Source: CAXBDP01 sp964598395 (GTDB taxonomy: Bacteria; Bacteroidota; Bacteroidia; Cytophagales; Cyclobacteriaceae). From it: a stretch of DNA of 43,755 nt. How positions within the stretch are numbered: the stretch's first letter is position 1; each line of letters starts with the position of its first letter. Below are positions 17,194-26,021 of this stretch, in pieces. The notes beneath the pieces are model-generated. The model was not told the origin of the DNA. It did not search any database and worked only from the letters and a program-made list of their open reading frames with translations. The position numbers were made by a program, and so were the translations under genes. The DNA is taken from positions 1 to 43,755 of the forward strand of contig CAZRBW010000021.1 of assembly GCA_964598395.1 (NCBI GenBank), given 5' to 3'.

Positions 17194-17967
17194 TTATGAT
17201 TGAAACTTATATTCATTATGAAATTTTAATAACTCTAAATCGGGAAGAAATTTAGATGGTAGTATAATTTGCTTATTATTATACCTATTAAAGTACTCTT
17301 CAACTACCTTGAGATTTTTACTTTTTGAAAACTTTGAGGATACTTTAATTTTAAATTCTGGTGTTATTGTAATCAAACCAGTCTCAAATGCTTTATCATG
17401 TAAAGCATTAATTGCAATTCCATTTCTAGGGTTCAATCTGTTAATTTTATCTTCACTCCAAGGTCTTATATGGCTTGCAATTAATAGTTCGGGCTGAGAA
17501 ATACCAGTTATGCAGCACGTATTATTATAAGAAGCTAAAACAGAACTTCTGAAAAAAGACTGGTTAACCCTTATTTTAACCATTTTTTCTCTCATTATGC
17601 CTTCTTTTGGCAATTCCTCGTCAGGAATGTTATTTAAACTTTCAATAGACCGATTTTCGATTGTTGCGCGTAATTTTTCACTTTCGAAAGGTAAATCATC
17701 CCAATTTTGATAATACTCACTCCAAATCAGATTATCTAGTTTACTAGCATTTTTAGCCCCCGTAATTCCTCTTGATTTTAAACTTGGATCTAGGCTAGCA
17801 AAATTAACAAGTTTATAAGCAATTGAACTTGGTGTCCTGTTAAGTAAAGTAGCTAATTGGATTACTTCTGGGTTGGTTTTGTGCAATCGACCAAATGGTA
17901 ATTTGCAATAAAGATTAATTGCTAAAATTAATTCATTTCGTGTCCAAAGTTTTTGCCCTTCCTTCAT
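17194..17967 (-). CDS. HNH endonuclease with N-terminal DNA-binding-like region
   Basis: This 257-residue protein (ATG at 17967) has an N-terminal helical region with WTRNELILAINLY and LLNRTPSSIAYKL, and then an HNH nuclease domain with CCITG, ASHIRPWS and NPRNGIAINALHDKAFE (roughly 157-201). The catalytic His lies in SHIRPW and the metal-site Asn and His in NGIAINALHD. The family is widespread, often in mobile or defence neighbourhoods, and the target is unknown. It starts five bases after the stop of the small zinc-ribbon gene, so the two form a cassette. An ATG is chosen over the upstream non-ATG start because it gives the conserved N-terminus. Confidence 0.82.
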   Translation of the reverse strand: MKEGQKLWTRNELILAINLYCKLPFGRLHKTNPEVIQLATLLNRTPSSIAYKLVNFASLDPSLKSRGITGAKNASKLDNLIWSEYYQNWDDLPFESEKLRATIENRSIESLNNIPDEELPKEGIMREKMVKIRVNQSFFRSSVLASYNNTCCITGISQPELLIASHIRPWSEDKINRLNPRNGIAINALHDKAFETGLITITPEFKIKVSSKFSKSKNLKVVEEYFNRYNNKQIILPSKFLPDLELLKFHNEYKFQS

Positions 17968-17972
17968 TAAAG

Positions 17973-18143
17973 TTAATCTTTTTGGATAACAAACTCCCCG
18001 CTGCAATTAATTGAAAGGCATTTTTCCACTTGAATCCTCTCAGCAGTATGGGAAAGGTCTAAAATAACATCGGTTCTGCATCCACATTTAGGGCATACAA
18101 ATGGCTGATCCGTGTATAAATAAATTTCATTAAAATTAATCAT
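17973..18143 (-). CDS. Small zinc-ribbon protein, 56 residues, coupled to the HNH gene
   Basis: This short gene has an ATG at 18143 and a TAA at 17973-17975. The protein has two cysteine pairs, CPKC (17-20, with a further Cys at 22) and CLSINC (42-47), which would hold one zinc ion in a ribbon. The rest is acidic and compact, with no membrane segment. I do not recognise a named family. It is the first gene of a two-gene unit with the HNH endonuclease, five bases apart, so it could be a nuclease partner, inhibitor or specificity factor; this is inference. No promoter is evident in the 43 bases to queG. Confidence 0.7.
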   Translation of the reverse strand: MINFNEIYLYTDQPFVCPKCGCRTDVILDLSHTAERIQVEKCLSINCSGEFVIQKD

Positions 18144-18186
18144 CTCATTAAAAACTAATTGTGTCTGTTAATTTATGGAATTTTAT

Positions 18187-19128
18187 TCAATTTGTATTTT
18201 TACTTATAAACCCAATATTCCTTTTGAAGCCCTCAAACTTCGCTCTCTTTACTGGCGAGCCTTTGAATAGTTGGCGGAATACATCTTCGGTTACTTCAAG
18301 CCAATCGCTTTTGCTCATTTGAGCCAATTGTTCGTGCGGTTGGAACTGCGGTTCTTGATGTGGACTGGCAAAGCGATTCCAAGGGCATACATCTTGGCAG
18401 ATATCGCAGCCAAAAATCCAATCTTTCATTTTGCCTTGGAACTCATCAGGAATCTGATTTTTGAGCTCAATAGTAAGATAACTAATACATTTACTGCCAT
18501 CCACGACGTAGGGCGAAGGAATGGCATCCGTAGGGCAGGCATCCATACAGCGAGTACATGTGCCGCAATAGTCGCCCACAGGATTATCCGCAACTAGCTC
18601 TAGGTCACAGATAAGCTCGGCCAAAAAGAAAAAACTGCCCTTTTGGCGATTGAGGAGCAGACTGTTTTTACCTACCCATCCCAAACCTGCTTTGGCGGCC
18701 CAAGGTCTTTCGAGCACAGGAGCAGAATCTACAAATATCCTCCCGCCTATTTCACCAATGCTTGCTTGCAACTCGTCAAATAAATTTCGGAGTTTCTCCT
18801 TGATCACAAAATGGTAATCTTTCCCGTAAGCATATTTGGCGATTTTCAGATTTCCCTCTTTTACCAAATCCTTTTCAGGAAAATAATTATACATAAATAC
18901 AATTACGGACTTGGCGCCATCGACCAATTTTCTAGGATCTAGCCTTTTGTCGAAATGATTGGCCATATAGCTCATTTCTCCATGCATACTTTGTTTCAGC
19001 CACTTTTCTAATCTTGGCGCTTCTTCTTCCAAAAATTCAGCTTTGGCAATACCACAAAAGTCAAAACCATGCTGAGCAGCTAATTGCTTGATAAGGGCAG
19101 TATGTTTGGCAGCTAAAGGCTGGCTCAT
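18187..19128 (-). CDS. queG: Epoxyqueuosine reductase QueG
   Basis: QueG performs the last step of queuosine synthesis in tRNA, reducing epoxyqueuosine with cobalamin and two 4Fe-4S clusters. The 313-residue protein has the first cluster at CGTCTRCMDACP (around 189-200), the second at CDICQDVCPWN (240-250), and the Cys-rich pattern CISYLTIE between them. The catalytic Asp and cobalamin site are in the N-terminal half (FVDSAPVLERPWA). It is three bases downstream of the ruvB stop and probably shares its transcript. Confidence 0.95.
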   Translation of the reverse strand: MSQPLAAKHTALIKQLAAQHGFDFCGIAKAEFLEEEAPRLEKWLKQSMHGEMSYMANHFDKRLDPRKLVDGAKSVIVFMYNYFPEKDLVKEGNLKIAKYAYGKDYHFVIKEKLRNLFDELQASIGEIGGRIFVDSAPVLERPWAAKAGLGWVGKNSLLLNRQKGSFFFLAELICDLELVADNPVGDYCGTCTRCMDACPTDAIPSPYVVDGSKCISYLTIELKNQIPDEFQGKMKDWIFGCDICQDVCPWNRFASPHQEPQFQPHEQLAQMSKSDWLEVTEDVFRQLFKGSPVKRAKFEGFKRNIGFISKNTN

Positions 19129-19131
19129 GAT

Positions 19132-20160
19132 TTAATCGAACAGTCGGCCTGCTTGGGCGGGTGGAATTCTTTTCAAATGCTTATAGGCCAGTTCGGTCGC
19201 TTCTCTGCCTCTGGAGGTTCGTTTGATATAGCCTTCCTGTATCAAAAATGGCTCATACACTTCCTCAATAGTTTCTGATTCCTCACCCACGGCAGTGGCA
19301 ATGGTGCTTAAGCCAACAGGTCCACCTTTGAATTTATCGATAATGGTGGCCAATATCCGATTATCCATTTCGTCTAGTCCGTCTTCATCCACATCCAAGG
19401 CATTGAGGGCCATTTGCGAAATAGCCATCGTTACGATGCCTTTGCCTTTTACTTCTGCAAAATCCCTTGTGCGGCGTAAAAGGTTATTGGCAATTCTAGG
19501 TGTACCTCTACTTCGGCGAGCTATTTCAAAGGCCGCTTCATCTTCGATAGGTGTGTTGAGAATGCTGGCCGATCGTTTCAAAATGGTGGTCAACAATTGC
19601 GCATCGTAGTATTCCAATCGGGCGTTGATCCCAAAACGCGCTCTAAGCGGAGAGGTGAGCAAACCGCTACGGGTAGTCGCTCCAATAAGTGTAAATGGAT
19701 TGAGACTAATCTGTACCGAGCGAGCATTTGGCCCAGAATCGAGCATAATATCTATCCGATAGTCCTCCATTGCCGAGTAGAGGTATTCCTCCACCACAGG
19801 ATTGAGGCGATGAATTTCGTCGATAAACAATACATCGTGCGGTTCCAGATTGGTGAGCAAACCAGCCAAATCGCCTGGCTTATCCAATACTGGCCCTGAG
19901 GTAATGCGAATACTGCTACCCAACTCGTTGGCGATTATATGGGAAAGGGTAGTTTTGCCCAAACCAGGAGGGCCATGCAGCAATACGTGATCGAGCGGCT
20001 CTTGACGATTTTTGGCAGCCGTTACGAAAATCTTCACATTATCAACTACTTTTTGCTGCCCCGTAAAATCAGAAAAGGACAGTGGACGAAGAGCTTTTTC
20101 AAACTCTTTTTCAACTGGACTGAGCCTTTCGGAATCGGGATTTATATAATCTTCGCGCAT
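19132..20160 (-). CDS. ruvB: Holliday junction branch migration ATPase RuvB
   Basis: RuvB drives branch migration of Holliday junctions with RuvA. The 342-residue protein has the family start (YINPD...FEKALRPLSFSDF), Walker A GPPGLGKTT (64-72), Walker B FIDEIHR (112-118), the arginine-finger/sensor segment GATTRSGLLTSPLRARF, and the C-terminal winged helix ending in GRLFD. queG follows three bases downstream. The promoter would lie in the 60 bases before the start, but the match there (CAAATTAA, minus strand) is imperfect. Confidence 0.97.
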   Translation of the reverse strand: MREDYINPDSERLSPVEKEFEKALRPLSFSDFTGQQKVVDNVKIFVTAAKNRQEPLDHVLLHGPPGLGKTTLSHIIANELGSSIRITSGPVLDKPGDLAGLLTNLEPHDVLFIDEIHRLNPVVEEYLYSAMEDYRIDIMLDSGPNARSVQISLNPFTLIGATTRSGLLTSPLRARFGINARLEYYDAQLLTTILKRSASILNTPIEDEAAFEIARRSRGTPRIANNLLRRTRDFAEVKGKGIVTMAISQMALNALDVDEDGLDEMDNRILATIIDKFKGGPVGLSTIATAVGEESETIEEVYEPFLIQEGYIKRTSRGREATELAYKHLKRIPPAQAGRLFD

Positions 20161-20290
20161 GAGAGTTCAAATTAAACATATATACTCAATTCGGCCTTGG
20201 TTTCACTCGAAATATCTTTTTGAAATATTATAAATCAACAAATTGGTGTGTCATATATGAATTTGGATTAATAGACAGATTTACCATTGG

Positions 20291-20390
20291 NNNNNNNNNN
20301 NNNNNNNNNNNNNNNNNNNNNNNNNNNNNNNNNNNNNNNNNNNNNNNNNNNNNNNNNNNNNNNNNNNNNNNNNNNNNNNNNNNNNNNNNN
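20291..20390. other. Assembly gap (100 N)
   Basis: This is a run of exactly 100 N, the same length as the three others at 25363-25462, 31439-31538 and 42275-42374. It hides the start of the beta-propeller-like gene. The true size is unknown. Confidence 0.9.
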
Positions 20391-21446
20391 ATCGACTTTA
20401 TGGGCGATTTGCAATTGATTGAAATAAATGAAGAAAGCGGGAGGATGCTTGGCATCAATGGCACTAATGGCGAAATCGTAGAACTCGGCTTGAATGGGTC
20501 ACTTATTGGCACTTATGATCGTAAGGAAGGTCCGAATGGGCACGGTAGATTTATTGAGAAAATTGGCTTCTTAGGTCCAGATAAACGAGTGCTTGAAGAC
20601 CTCGCAAATGTTCTGATCTACGATGATCAGTGGAATGTGATTGAAAAAATGGATCATAAAGGTGAAGCGCAATTCTATGTGATAAATATGGCCAAACAAG
20701 CAGCCCAAATTGTAGAATGGGAAGGAAGTCCGCATTTAATCCTCAATACAAATGATGCTGACTATAGAAAATATGAGAAAAGCGCAGAGCCGTTTTATCG
20801 ATTCAAATTACTCAACTTGGAAACTGGAGAGAAGGTTGGTGCTTTTCCTTTGGCAAGCGACGATCCCTATTTACAAATTTCAGATTTGAATATGACAGAA
20901 TTGAAGCCACGATTCCTTTGGAGTGAAAGTCGGGTGTATATCAAAATGCCATTGTCCAACGAAATAGAAATATGGGAAAAGGCGGGAAGTGAATATACGC
21001 TTAAGAAATTTACACCAAGCTTAGAAAACATGGACTTACCTCCCGCTATTCCAAGCCAAAGAGTTGCTTCTAATGAAGACTTTTGGCAAGGAATCAAAAA
21101 CGGCCTTAAAAATGGCTCCTTCACATTCAGTGTTTATCCAATGGCGATAGATGGAGATGAAGTCGTTTTCATTTCCTACCGAACACCCCTTTCAGCAGCA
21201 CTTGTAGATGACATGGAAGATCGCGATATGGCAAAATACATTGAGTATAATAAGATGGTAAAAACCTATCAATTCCCCATCGTGAATGGAGAAATTGGCT
21301 ATCCTGAATCAGAATTGACCACACCAACTGCAGGAGCATATCGAATCAACGATCGACAATTCTTAATGAAAATGTCGCTAGAGGGTTTTGAAGAGGAGCC
21401 AGACATGATTCCTTTTTTGAAATACGAATTAGTAAAAGAAAATTAG
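20391..21446 (+). CDS. Beta-propeller-like protein, 5' end lost in gap
   Basis: At least 351 residues are visible. Short repeated segments alternate hydrophobic strands and Gly/Asp turns, for example LQLIEINEESGRMLGING and GLNGSLIGTYDRKEGPNG, where the GPNG motif matches the GxGPxx loop of six-bladed propellers of Bacteroidota (NHL/TolB-like lipoproteins, DUF4221-like). The N-terminus, probably a lipoprotein signal, is in the gap. The 71 bases before the gap (from 20220) give no reliable start. The function is unknown, probably cell envelope. It carries two octamer copies, one per strand. The stop is TAG at 21444-21446. Confidence 0.6.
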   Translation: MDFMGDLQLIEINEESGRMLGINGTNGEIVELGLNGSLIGTYDRKEGPNGHGRFIEKIGFLGPDKRVLEDLANVLIYDDQWNVIEKMDHKGEAQFYVINMAKQAAQIVEWEGSPHLILNTNDADYRKYEKSAEPFYRFKLLNLETGEKVGAFPLASDDPYLQISDLNMTELKPRFLWSESRVYIKMPLSNEIEIWEKAGSEYTLKKFTPSLENMDLPPAIPSQRVASNEDFWQGIKNGLKNGSFTFSVYPMAIDGDEVVFISYRTPLSAALVDDMEDRDMAKYIEYNKMVKTYQFPIVNGEIGYPESELTTPTAGAYRINDRQFLMKMSLEGFEEEPDMIPFLKYELVKEN

Positions 21447-21519
21447 CTTAAAGCGGCTTTAATCTCGTTAGCTTGTATTATCCACCTGCAAGAGTCAATT
21501 TTGCAAAAAATAATATGAG

Positions 21520-22566
21520 ATGAAGCCCAATCAGCTTAAAAATATAATCTATTCCTTAATTCTAGTAATTGCTGTATTTGCAGTTTGGAAATACAGGCAA
21601 ACCCAAGAAATAAATAAGGGTGCCTCTTATGTGGAATACCAAGGCCAAACCATGGGAACCATCGCCTACACAGTGAAATACATTGATAAGGAAGGTAAAA
21701 ATCTAAAAATAAGTACCGACTCTTTACTAAAAGCATTTAATCAATCACTTTCCACATACATTCCCGATTCTGAACTTTCTACTTTCAACCAAGGCACAGT
21801 TTTTCCTTTCGAAACGGAGCATTTTTATAAAGTATTAGCTGCCAGCAAAGATGTATATGAAGCTACAAATGGAGCTTTTGACCCAACAGTTGGGCCATTG
21901 GTGAATGCTTGGGGCTTTGGGCCGGAAGGTCGCAAAACGCCTTTAGAAGAAGAAATTGCTATAATCAAGGAAAAAGTAGGTTTCGATAAGATTTTCTTCG
22001 ATTCTATTTCTGTTTGCAAACTGCATGAAGGGGTGTATTTAGACTTCTCATCAATTGCCAAAGGCTATGCTGTGGACATAGTGGCTGAACTGTTGGAAGC
22101 TAATAATATTCACAATTATCTGGTGGATATTGGAGGTGAACTAAGAGCAAAAGGCAAAAATCTTGAAAACCTCACTTGGCGTATAGCTATAGAAAAACCA
22201 AATTTTGAAAGCCAAGTACGAGAAAGTTCTGCAATTTTAGCCTTGGAGAACAAATCTATTGCTACCTCAGGCGATTATAGAAATTATTATGAAAAGGATG
22301 GCAAGAAGATCGCTCATACCATAAATCCGCAAACAGGCTATCCGGCAGAGCAAAATATCCTTTCATCTACTGTGGTGGCTGAAAATTGCATGCTTGCCGA
22401 TGCTTATGCGACTGCATTTATGGTGCTTGGATATGAAGCTTCTCTCAAAGTATTGAAACAGCATCCCGAAATTCAAGTGTTTTTTATTTACGCAAATGAT
22501 TCCGGCGAATTACAAACCTTCACATCCGAAGGGCTTACTCTAGAAGTAGTGGACGAAAACCTATGA
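21520..22566 (+). CDS. apbE: FAD:protein FMN transferase ApbE
   Basis: ApbE attaches FMN to threonine residues of flavoproteins such as Na+-NQR and Rnf subunits in the periplasm. The 348-residue protein starts with a membrane anchor (8-25), then GQTMGTIAYTV (42-52), the DPTVGPLVNAWGFG stretch, LDFSSIAKGYAVD, GGELRAKG, GDYRNYYEKDG and HTINPQTGYP. These are the family's flavin and metal sites. It overlaps the next gene by four bases (ATGA), so the two are coupled. Confidence 0.95.
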   Translation: MKPNQLKNIIYSLILVIAVFAVWKYRQTQEINKGASYVEYQGQTMGTIAYTVKYIDKEGKNLKISTDSLLKAFNQSLSTYIPDSELSTFNQGTVFPFETEHFYKVLAASKDVYEATNGAFDPTVGPLVNAWGFGPEGRKTPLEEEIAIIKEKVGFDKIFFDSISVCKLHEGVYLDFSSIAKGYAVDIVAELLEANNIHNYLVDIGGELRAKGKNLENLTWRIAIEKPNFESQVRESSAILALENKSIATSGDYRNYYEKDGKKIAHTINPQTGYPAEQNILSSTVVAENCMLADAYATAFMVLGYEASLKVLKQHPEIQVFFIYANDSGELQTFTSEGLTLEVVDENL

Positions 22567-23309
22567 CCGTACAAGCTCCCAAAACTGAATGGTTCGATGA
22601 GTGGTTCAACTCTCCCTATTATCACATTTTGTATCGCCATCGCGACGAGCAAGATGCTGCGCATTTTCTAGACAATATCATTACCTTTTTGAATTTCAAT
22701 AGCCGACACAAAATCCTCGATTTGGCTTGCGGAAAAGGTCGTCATAGTATTTACCTTAATAAAAAGGGTTACGATGTGATGGGTGTTGATTTGTCGGAAG
22801 CGAATATCCAAAAGGCCAACATCTATGCAAACAGTAGGCTGCATTTTATCCAAAGTGATATGCGCCATTTACAATTCAAAAAGGAGTTTGATTTTGTGCT
22901 CAACTTGTTCACTTCTTTCGGATATTTTGAAGACGATGCTGAAAATGAAAAAGTAATAAAGCAAGTAGCCAAATCGCTGAACGACGGTGGCATATTGTTT
23001 CTAGATTTCCTGAATCCAGAATGGGTGGTCAATAAACTAGTACCCTACGAAACAAAAACCCTCGAAGGAATCGATTTCCACTTAGAAAAGCGGGAGGAAA
23101 ACGGCTATATTTTAAAAGACATCAGCTTTACTGCAGACGGGAAAGATTATGCTTATCAAGAAAAAGTAAAAGCCATTAGCTGTGAAGAATTCAAGCATTA
23201 TTTTGTGAAAGCGGGCTTACTGTTAGAGGAAATTTTTGGTGACTACGACCTCAATCCTTTCGATAAGACCCATTCTGAGCGGATGATATTTGTGGCCAGA
23301 AAAGTGTAA
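22563..23309 (+). CDS. Class I SAM-dependent methyltransferase
   Basis: This 248-residue enzyme has a Rossmann SAM-binding site with ILDLACGKGRHSIYL (about 53-67), VDLSEANI (79-86) and NLFTSFGYF (114-122). The substrate cannot be told. Its start lies inside the apbE stop, so expression is coupled, but a shared function is only suggested. It ends 13 bases from the convergent scpA stop, with an octamer copy at 23311 in the gap. Confidence 0.87.
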   Translation: MTVQAPKTEWFDEWFNSPYYHILYRHRDEQDAAHFLDNIITFLNFNSRHKILDLACGKGRHSIYLNKKGYDVMGVDLSEANIQKANIYANSRLHFIQSDMRHLQFKKEFDFVLNLFTSFGYFEDDAENEKVIKQVAKSLNDGGILFLDFLNPEWVVNKLVPYETKTLEGIDFHLEKREENGYILKDISFTADGKDYAYQEKVKAISCEEFKHYFVKAGLLLEEIFGDYDLNPFDKTHSERMIFVARKV

Positions 23310-23322
23310 ACCTCCCGCTTTT

Positions 23323-24075
23323 TTAGATCTCTTCTGGTACTTCTTCCAACTTTTCAATCCAAAAATTATTGAAGCCTTCGCCCAAATGCAGTGTAATTAA
23401 TCGCTGCTGAAGCAAATCTAAAATAGCCAAGAAATTGAAAATAATGGCAATCCGATCTGGCATCTCAGAAATCAAATCAACGAAGGCGATACGGCCAGAT
23501 TGCGAAACCATTTGCATGACATAATCACGCTGCTCATTGATGGTATATTGAAACTCCCTCACCTCATGACGAGGCTTATTTTTTTCTAGCTCGTATCGTT
23601 CGAGCACTTTTTTGTACACCTTCAGTAGCTTGTACAAATCCACATGTTGGAGTTCGGATTCTACATCTGTTTTGCCAGCTATCGATAGAATTTCCTTTTG
23701 AATATTACCTCGCTTTTCCTTTTGCAGCCATTCTTCTTCCCAAGAACTGAATTGTCCCACCACTTCTTTGAATCGCTTGTATTCCAGCAAATGCCTGATC
23801 AATTCCTCCCGCGGATCCAATTCATTCCCTTCCTCATCAAGCTCAGGTCTTGGCAATAGCATTTTGGATTTTATGCGCATTAGCGTAGCAGCCACGTAAA
23901 TAAATTCGCTGGCTACTTCCAAATTCATTTTCTCCAAATGCTTAAGATAATCGAGAAAATCGGCAGTTATTTTCGAAATTGGAATATCATAAATATCTAA
24001 TTCATCCCTTTCGATAAAGAAAAGTAGCAGGTCGAAAGGACCTTCAAAAAGCGGTAATTTTATTTCGAATGACAT
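23323..24075 (-). CDS. scpA: Segregation and condensation protein ScpA
   Basis: ScpA is the kleisin of the bacterial SMC condensin. The 250-residue protein begins with the family N-terminus (LPLFEGPFDLLLFFIERDELDIYDI-type pattern), has RIKSKMLLPRP in the first domain, and ends with a winged helix (VDLISEMPDRIAIIFNFLAILDLLQQ-type pattern). scpB is not nearby. An octamer copy lies three bases upstream of the start at 24078, between the gene and its likely promoter. Confidence 0.94.
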   Translation of the reverse strand: MSFEIKLPLFEGPFDLLLFFIERDELDIYDIPISKITADFLDYLKHLEKMNLEVASEFIYVAATLMRIKSKMLLPRPELDEEGNELDPREELIRHLLEYKRFKEVVGQFSSWEEEWLQKEKRGNIQKEILSIAGKTDVESELQHVDLYKLLKVYKKVLERYELEKNKPRHEVREFQYTINEQRDYVMQMVSQSGRIAFVDLISEMPDRIAIIFNFLAILDLLQQRLITLHLGEGFNNFWIEKLEEVPEEI

Positions 24076-24229
24076 AAGCGGGAGGTTAAAAATAGGATAA
24101 AATTGCCAAACTATTAATCTCCAATAATAAATGGCTATTTTTGCATCTATAATGTTTTTTTAACTTAGCGCTAGTGTTCAAAACAATTTGTAGTAGAGTG
24201 GGTTAGAAAAGAGAATTTTAATTGAGATT

Positions 24230-26011
24230 ATGCAAATAAAACCAGGCCCTCTTCTTTCGGGAATCAATTCGCCAGAAGACCTTAAAAAGCTTGATCGTAA
24301 TCAGCTAGTAAAAGTTTCCGAAGAACTGAGACAATACATTATTGATAATGTGTCCGTTTTTGGTGGGCATTTTGGAGCTAGTTTGGGAGTAGTTGAGCTC
24401 ACTGTTGCGCTCCACTATATTTTCAATACTCCTGAGGATCAATTGGTTTGGGACGTAGGCCATCAGGCTTATGGGCATAAAATCTTAACTGGCAGAAAAG
24501 AACAATTTCATACGAATCGAGTGTATGGAGGTATTTCCGGCTTTCCAAAAAGAAAAGAAAGTGAATATGATACTTTTGGAGTAGGACACTCTTCTACTTC
24601 TATATCTGCAGCACTTGGAATGGCCGTAGCTTCCAAATATTTAGGACATAGCCAAAAACAACATATTGCAGTAATTGGCGATGGAGCAATGACGGCAGGT
24701 ATGGCTTTCGAAGCGATGAACCACGCAGGAGTTTCTGATACCAATTTGCTAATAATCCTCAATGATAATTGTATGAGCATCGACCCAAATGTTGGGGCGC
24801 TCAAAGAATATTTGACTGACATTACTACTTCTCATACATACAATAAGGCCAAAGATGAAATTTGGAATATCCTAGGGAAATTCAGTCGATTTGGTAGTAG
24901 TGCACAGGAGATTGTATCCAAAGTAGAGAATAGCATTAAAAGCTTCTTGCTTCAGCAAAGCAATTTGTTCGAATCGTTGAACCTCCGCTATTTCGGTCCT
25001 GTAGATGGGCATGATGTAAATCACTTGGCGCATGTACTTGAGGACTTGAAAGATATCCCTGGTCCAAAGATTTTACATTGTGTTACCGTAAAAGGTAAAG
25101 GATATGGCCCAGCTGAAAAAGATCAAACTAAATGGCACGCTCCTGGTCTTTTCGATAAGGTAACTGGCGAGATTTATAAGAAAGTAATTACCACTCCAAA
25201 ACCACCAAAATACCAAGATGTATTTGGTCATACCATCGTGGAGTTGGCTGAGAAAAATGAGAAAATAATGGGCGTGACGCCTGCAATGCCATCTGGCTCA
25301 TCTATGAATATCATGATGAATGCTATGCCAGATAGAGCATTTGATGTAGGTATTGCTGAGCANNNNNNNNNNNNNNNNNNNNNNNNNNNNNNNNNNNNNN
25401 NNNNNNNNNNNNNNNNNNNNNNNNNNNNNNNNNNNNNNNNNNNNNNNNNNNNNNNNNNNNNNCCAATGGATGAAGAAGAGTTACGTAACATGATGTTTAC
25501 TGCTCAGCTTCCAAGAGATACTGCATTTACTATTAGATATCCTCGTGGCGAAGGTGTGATGCCTGAGTGGAGAACACCAATGCATGAATTAGAAGTCGGA
25601 AAAGGAAGAATAATCCGCGAAGGCGAGGATGTAGCCATTCTTACACTTGGCCATATTGGTAATTACGCAGTAGAAGCTTGCCAGAAATTAGCTGAAGAAG
25701 GTGTGTTCCCAGCACACTATGATATGCGATTTGCAAAACCAGTGGACGAAGCAATGCTCGATGAGGTTTTTGGTAAATTTGATAAGGTAATCACTGTAGA
25801 AGATGGTTGCTTGATGGGTGGCTTTGGTAGTGCCGTATTAGAATACATGGCTGACAAGGGCTACTCTGCCAAGGTGATCAGATTGGGTATCCCAGATAGT
25901 GTAATTGAGCACGGAACACAGCTGGAACTACACAGAGAATGTGGTTTTGATCCAGACGGAATTGCTCAAACAGTTAGAAAAATTCTTCAGCCGAGCTATA
26001 GTTTAATTTAA
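24230..26011 (+). CDS. dxs: 1-deoxy-D-xylulose-5-phosphate synthase, interrupted by a gap
   Basis: Dxs makes DXP from pyruvate and glyceraldehyde 3-phosphate with thiamine diphosphate, the entry to the MEP isoprenoid pathway. Visible motifs are VGHQAYGHKILTGR (76-89), the ThDP-binding GDGAMTAG with its NDN partner (about 151-182), and the transketolase C-terminal domain. The gap (25363-25462) removes the segment from the Gln after GIAE to the residues before PMDEEEL. E. coli Dxs has about 80 residues there, so the true missing piece is near 240 bases, not 100, and full length would be near 640. TATTTTTG at 24136-24143 is a possible -7 element, without a clear -33. Confidence 0.94.
   Translation: MQIKPGPLLSGINSPEDLKKLDRNQLVKVSEELRQYIIDNVSVFGGHFGASLGVVELTVALHYIFNTPEDQLVWDVGHQAYGHKILTGRKEQFHTNRVYGGISGFPKRKESEYDTFGVGHSSTSISAALGMAVASKYLGHSQKQHIAVIGDGAMTAGMAFEAMNHAGVSDTNLLIILNDNCMSIDPNVGALKEYLTDITTSHTYNKAKDEIWNILGKFSRFGSSAQEIVSKVENSIKSFLLQQSNLFESLNLRYFGPVDGHDVNHLAHVLEDLKDIPGPKILHCVTVKGKGYGPAEKDQTKWHAPGLFDKVTGEIYKKVITTPKPPKYQDVFGHTIVELAEKNEKIMGVTPAMPSGSSMNIMMNAMPDRAFDVGIAEXXXXXXXXXXXXXXXXXXXXXXXXXXXXXXXXXXPMDEEELRNMMFTAQLPRDTAFTIRYPRGEGVMPEWRTPMHELEVGKGRIIREGEDVAILTLGHIGNYAVEACQKLAEEGVFPAHYDMRFAKPVDEAMLDEVFGKFDKVITVEDGCLMGGFGSAVLEYMADKGYSAKVIRLGIPDSVIEHGTQLELHRECGFDPDGIAQTVRKILQPSYSLI
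25363..25462. other. Assembly gap (100 N) inside dxs
   Basis: The gap covers the conserved core of dxs. By homology about 80 codons are missing, so the N run understates the real size. Confidence 0.9.
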
Positions 26012-26021
26012 TTTCCTCCTA

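Noticed and set aside
20220..20290. Open frame leading into the first gap, read as the start of the propeller-like gene
   Set aside because: The start is TTG, the residues look random, and the gap length is a placeholder, so continuity of frame across it means nothing.
21448..21466. Palindromic TTAAAGCGGCTTTAA after the propeller-like gene
   Set aside because: The stem is only about five bases with a short loop and no T-tract. It is not a convincing terminator.
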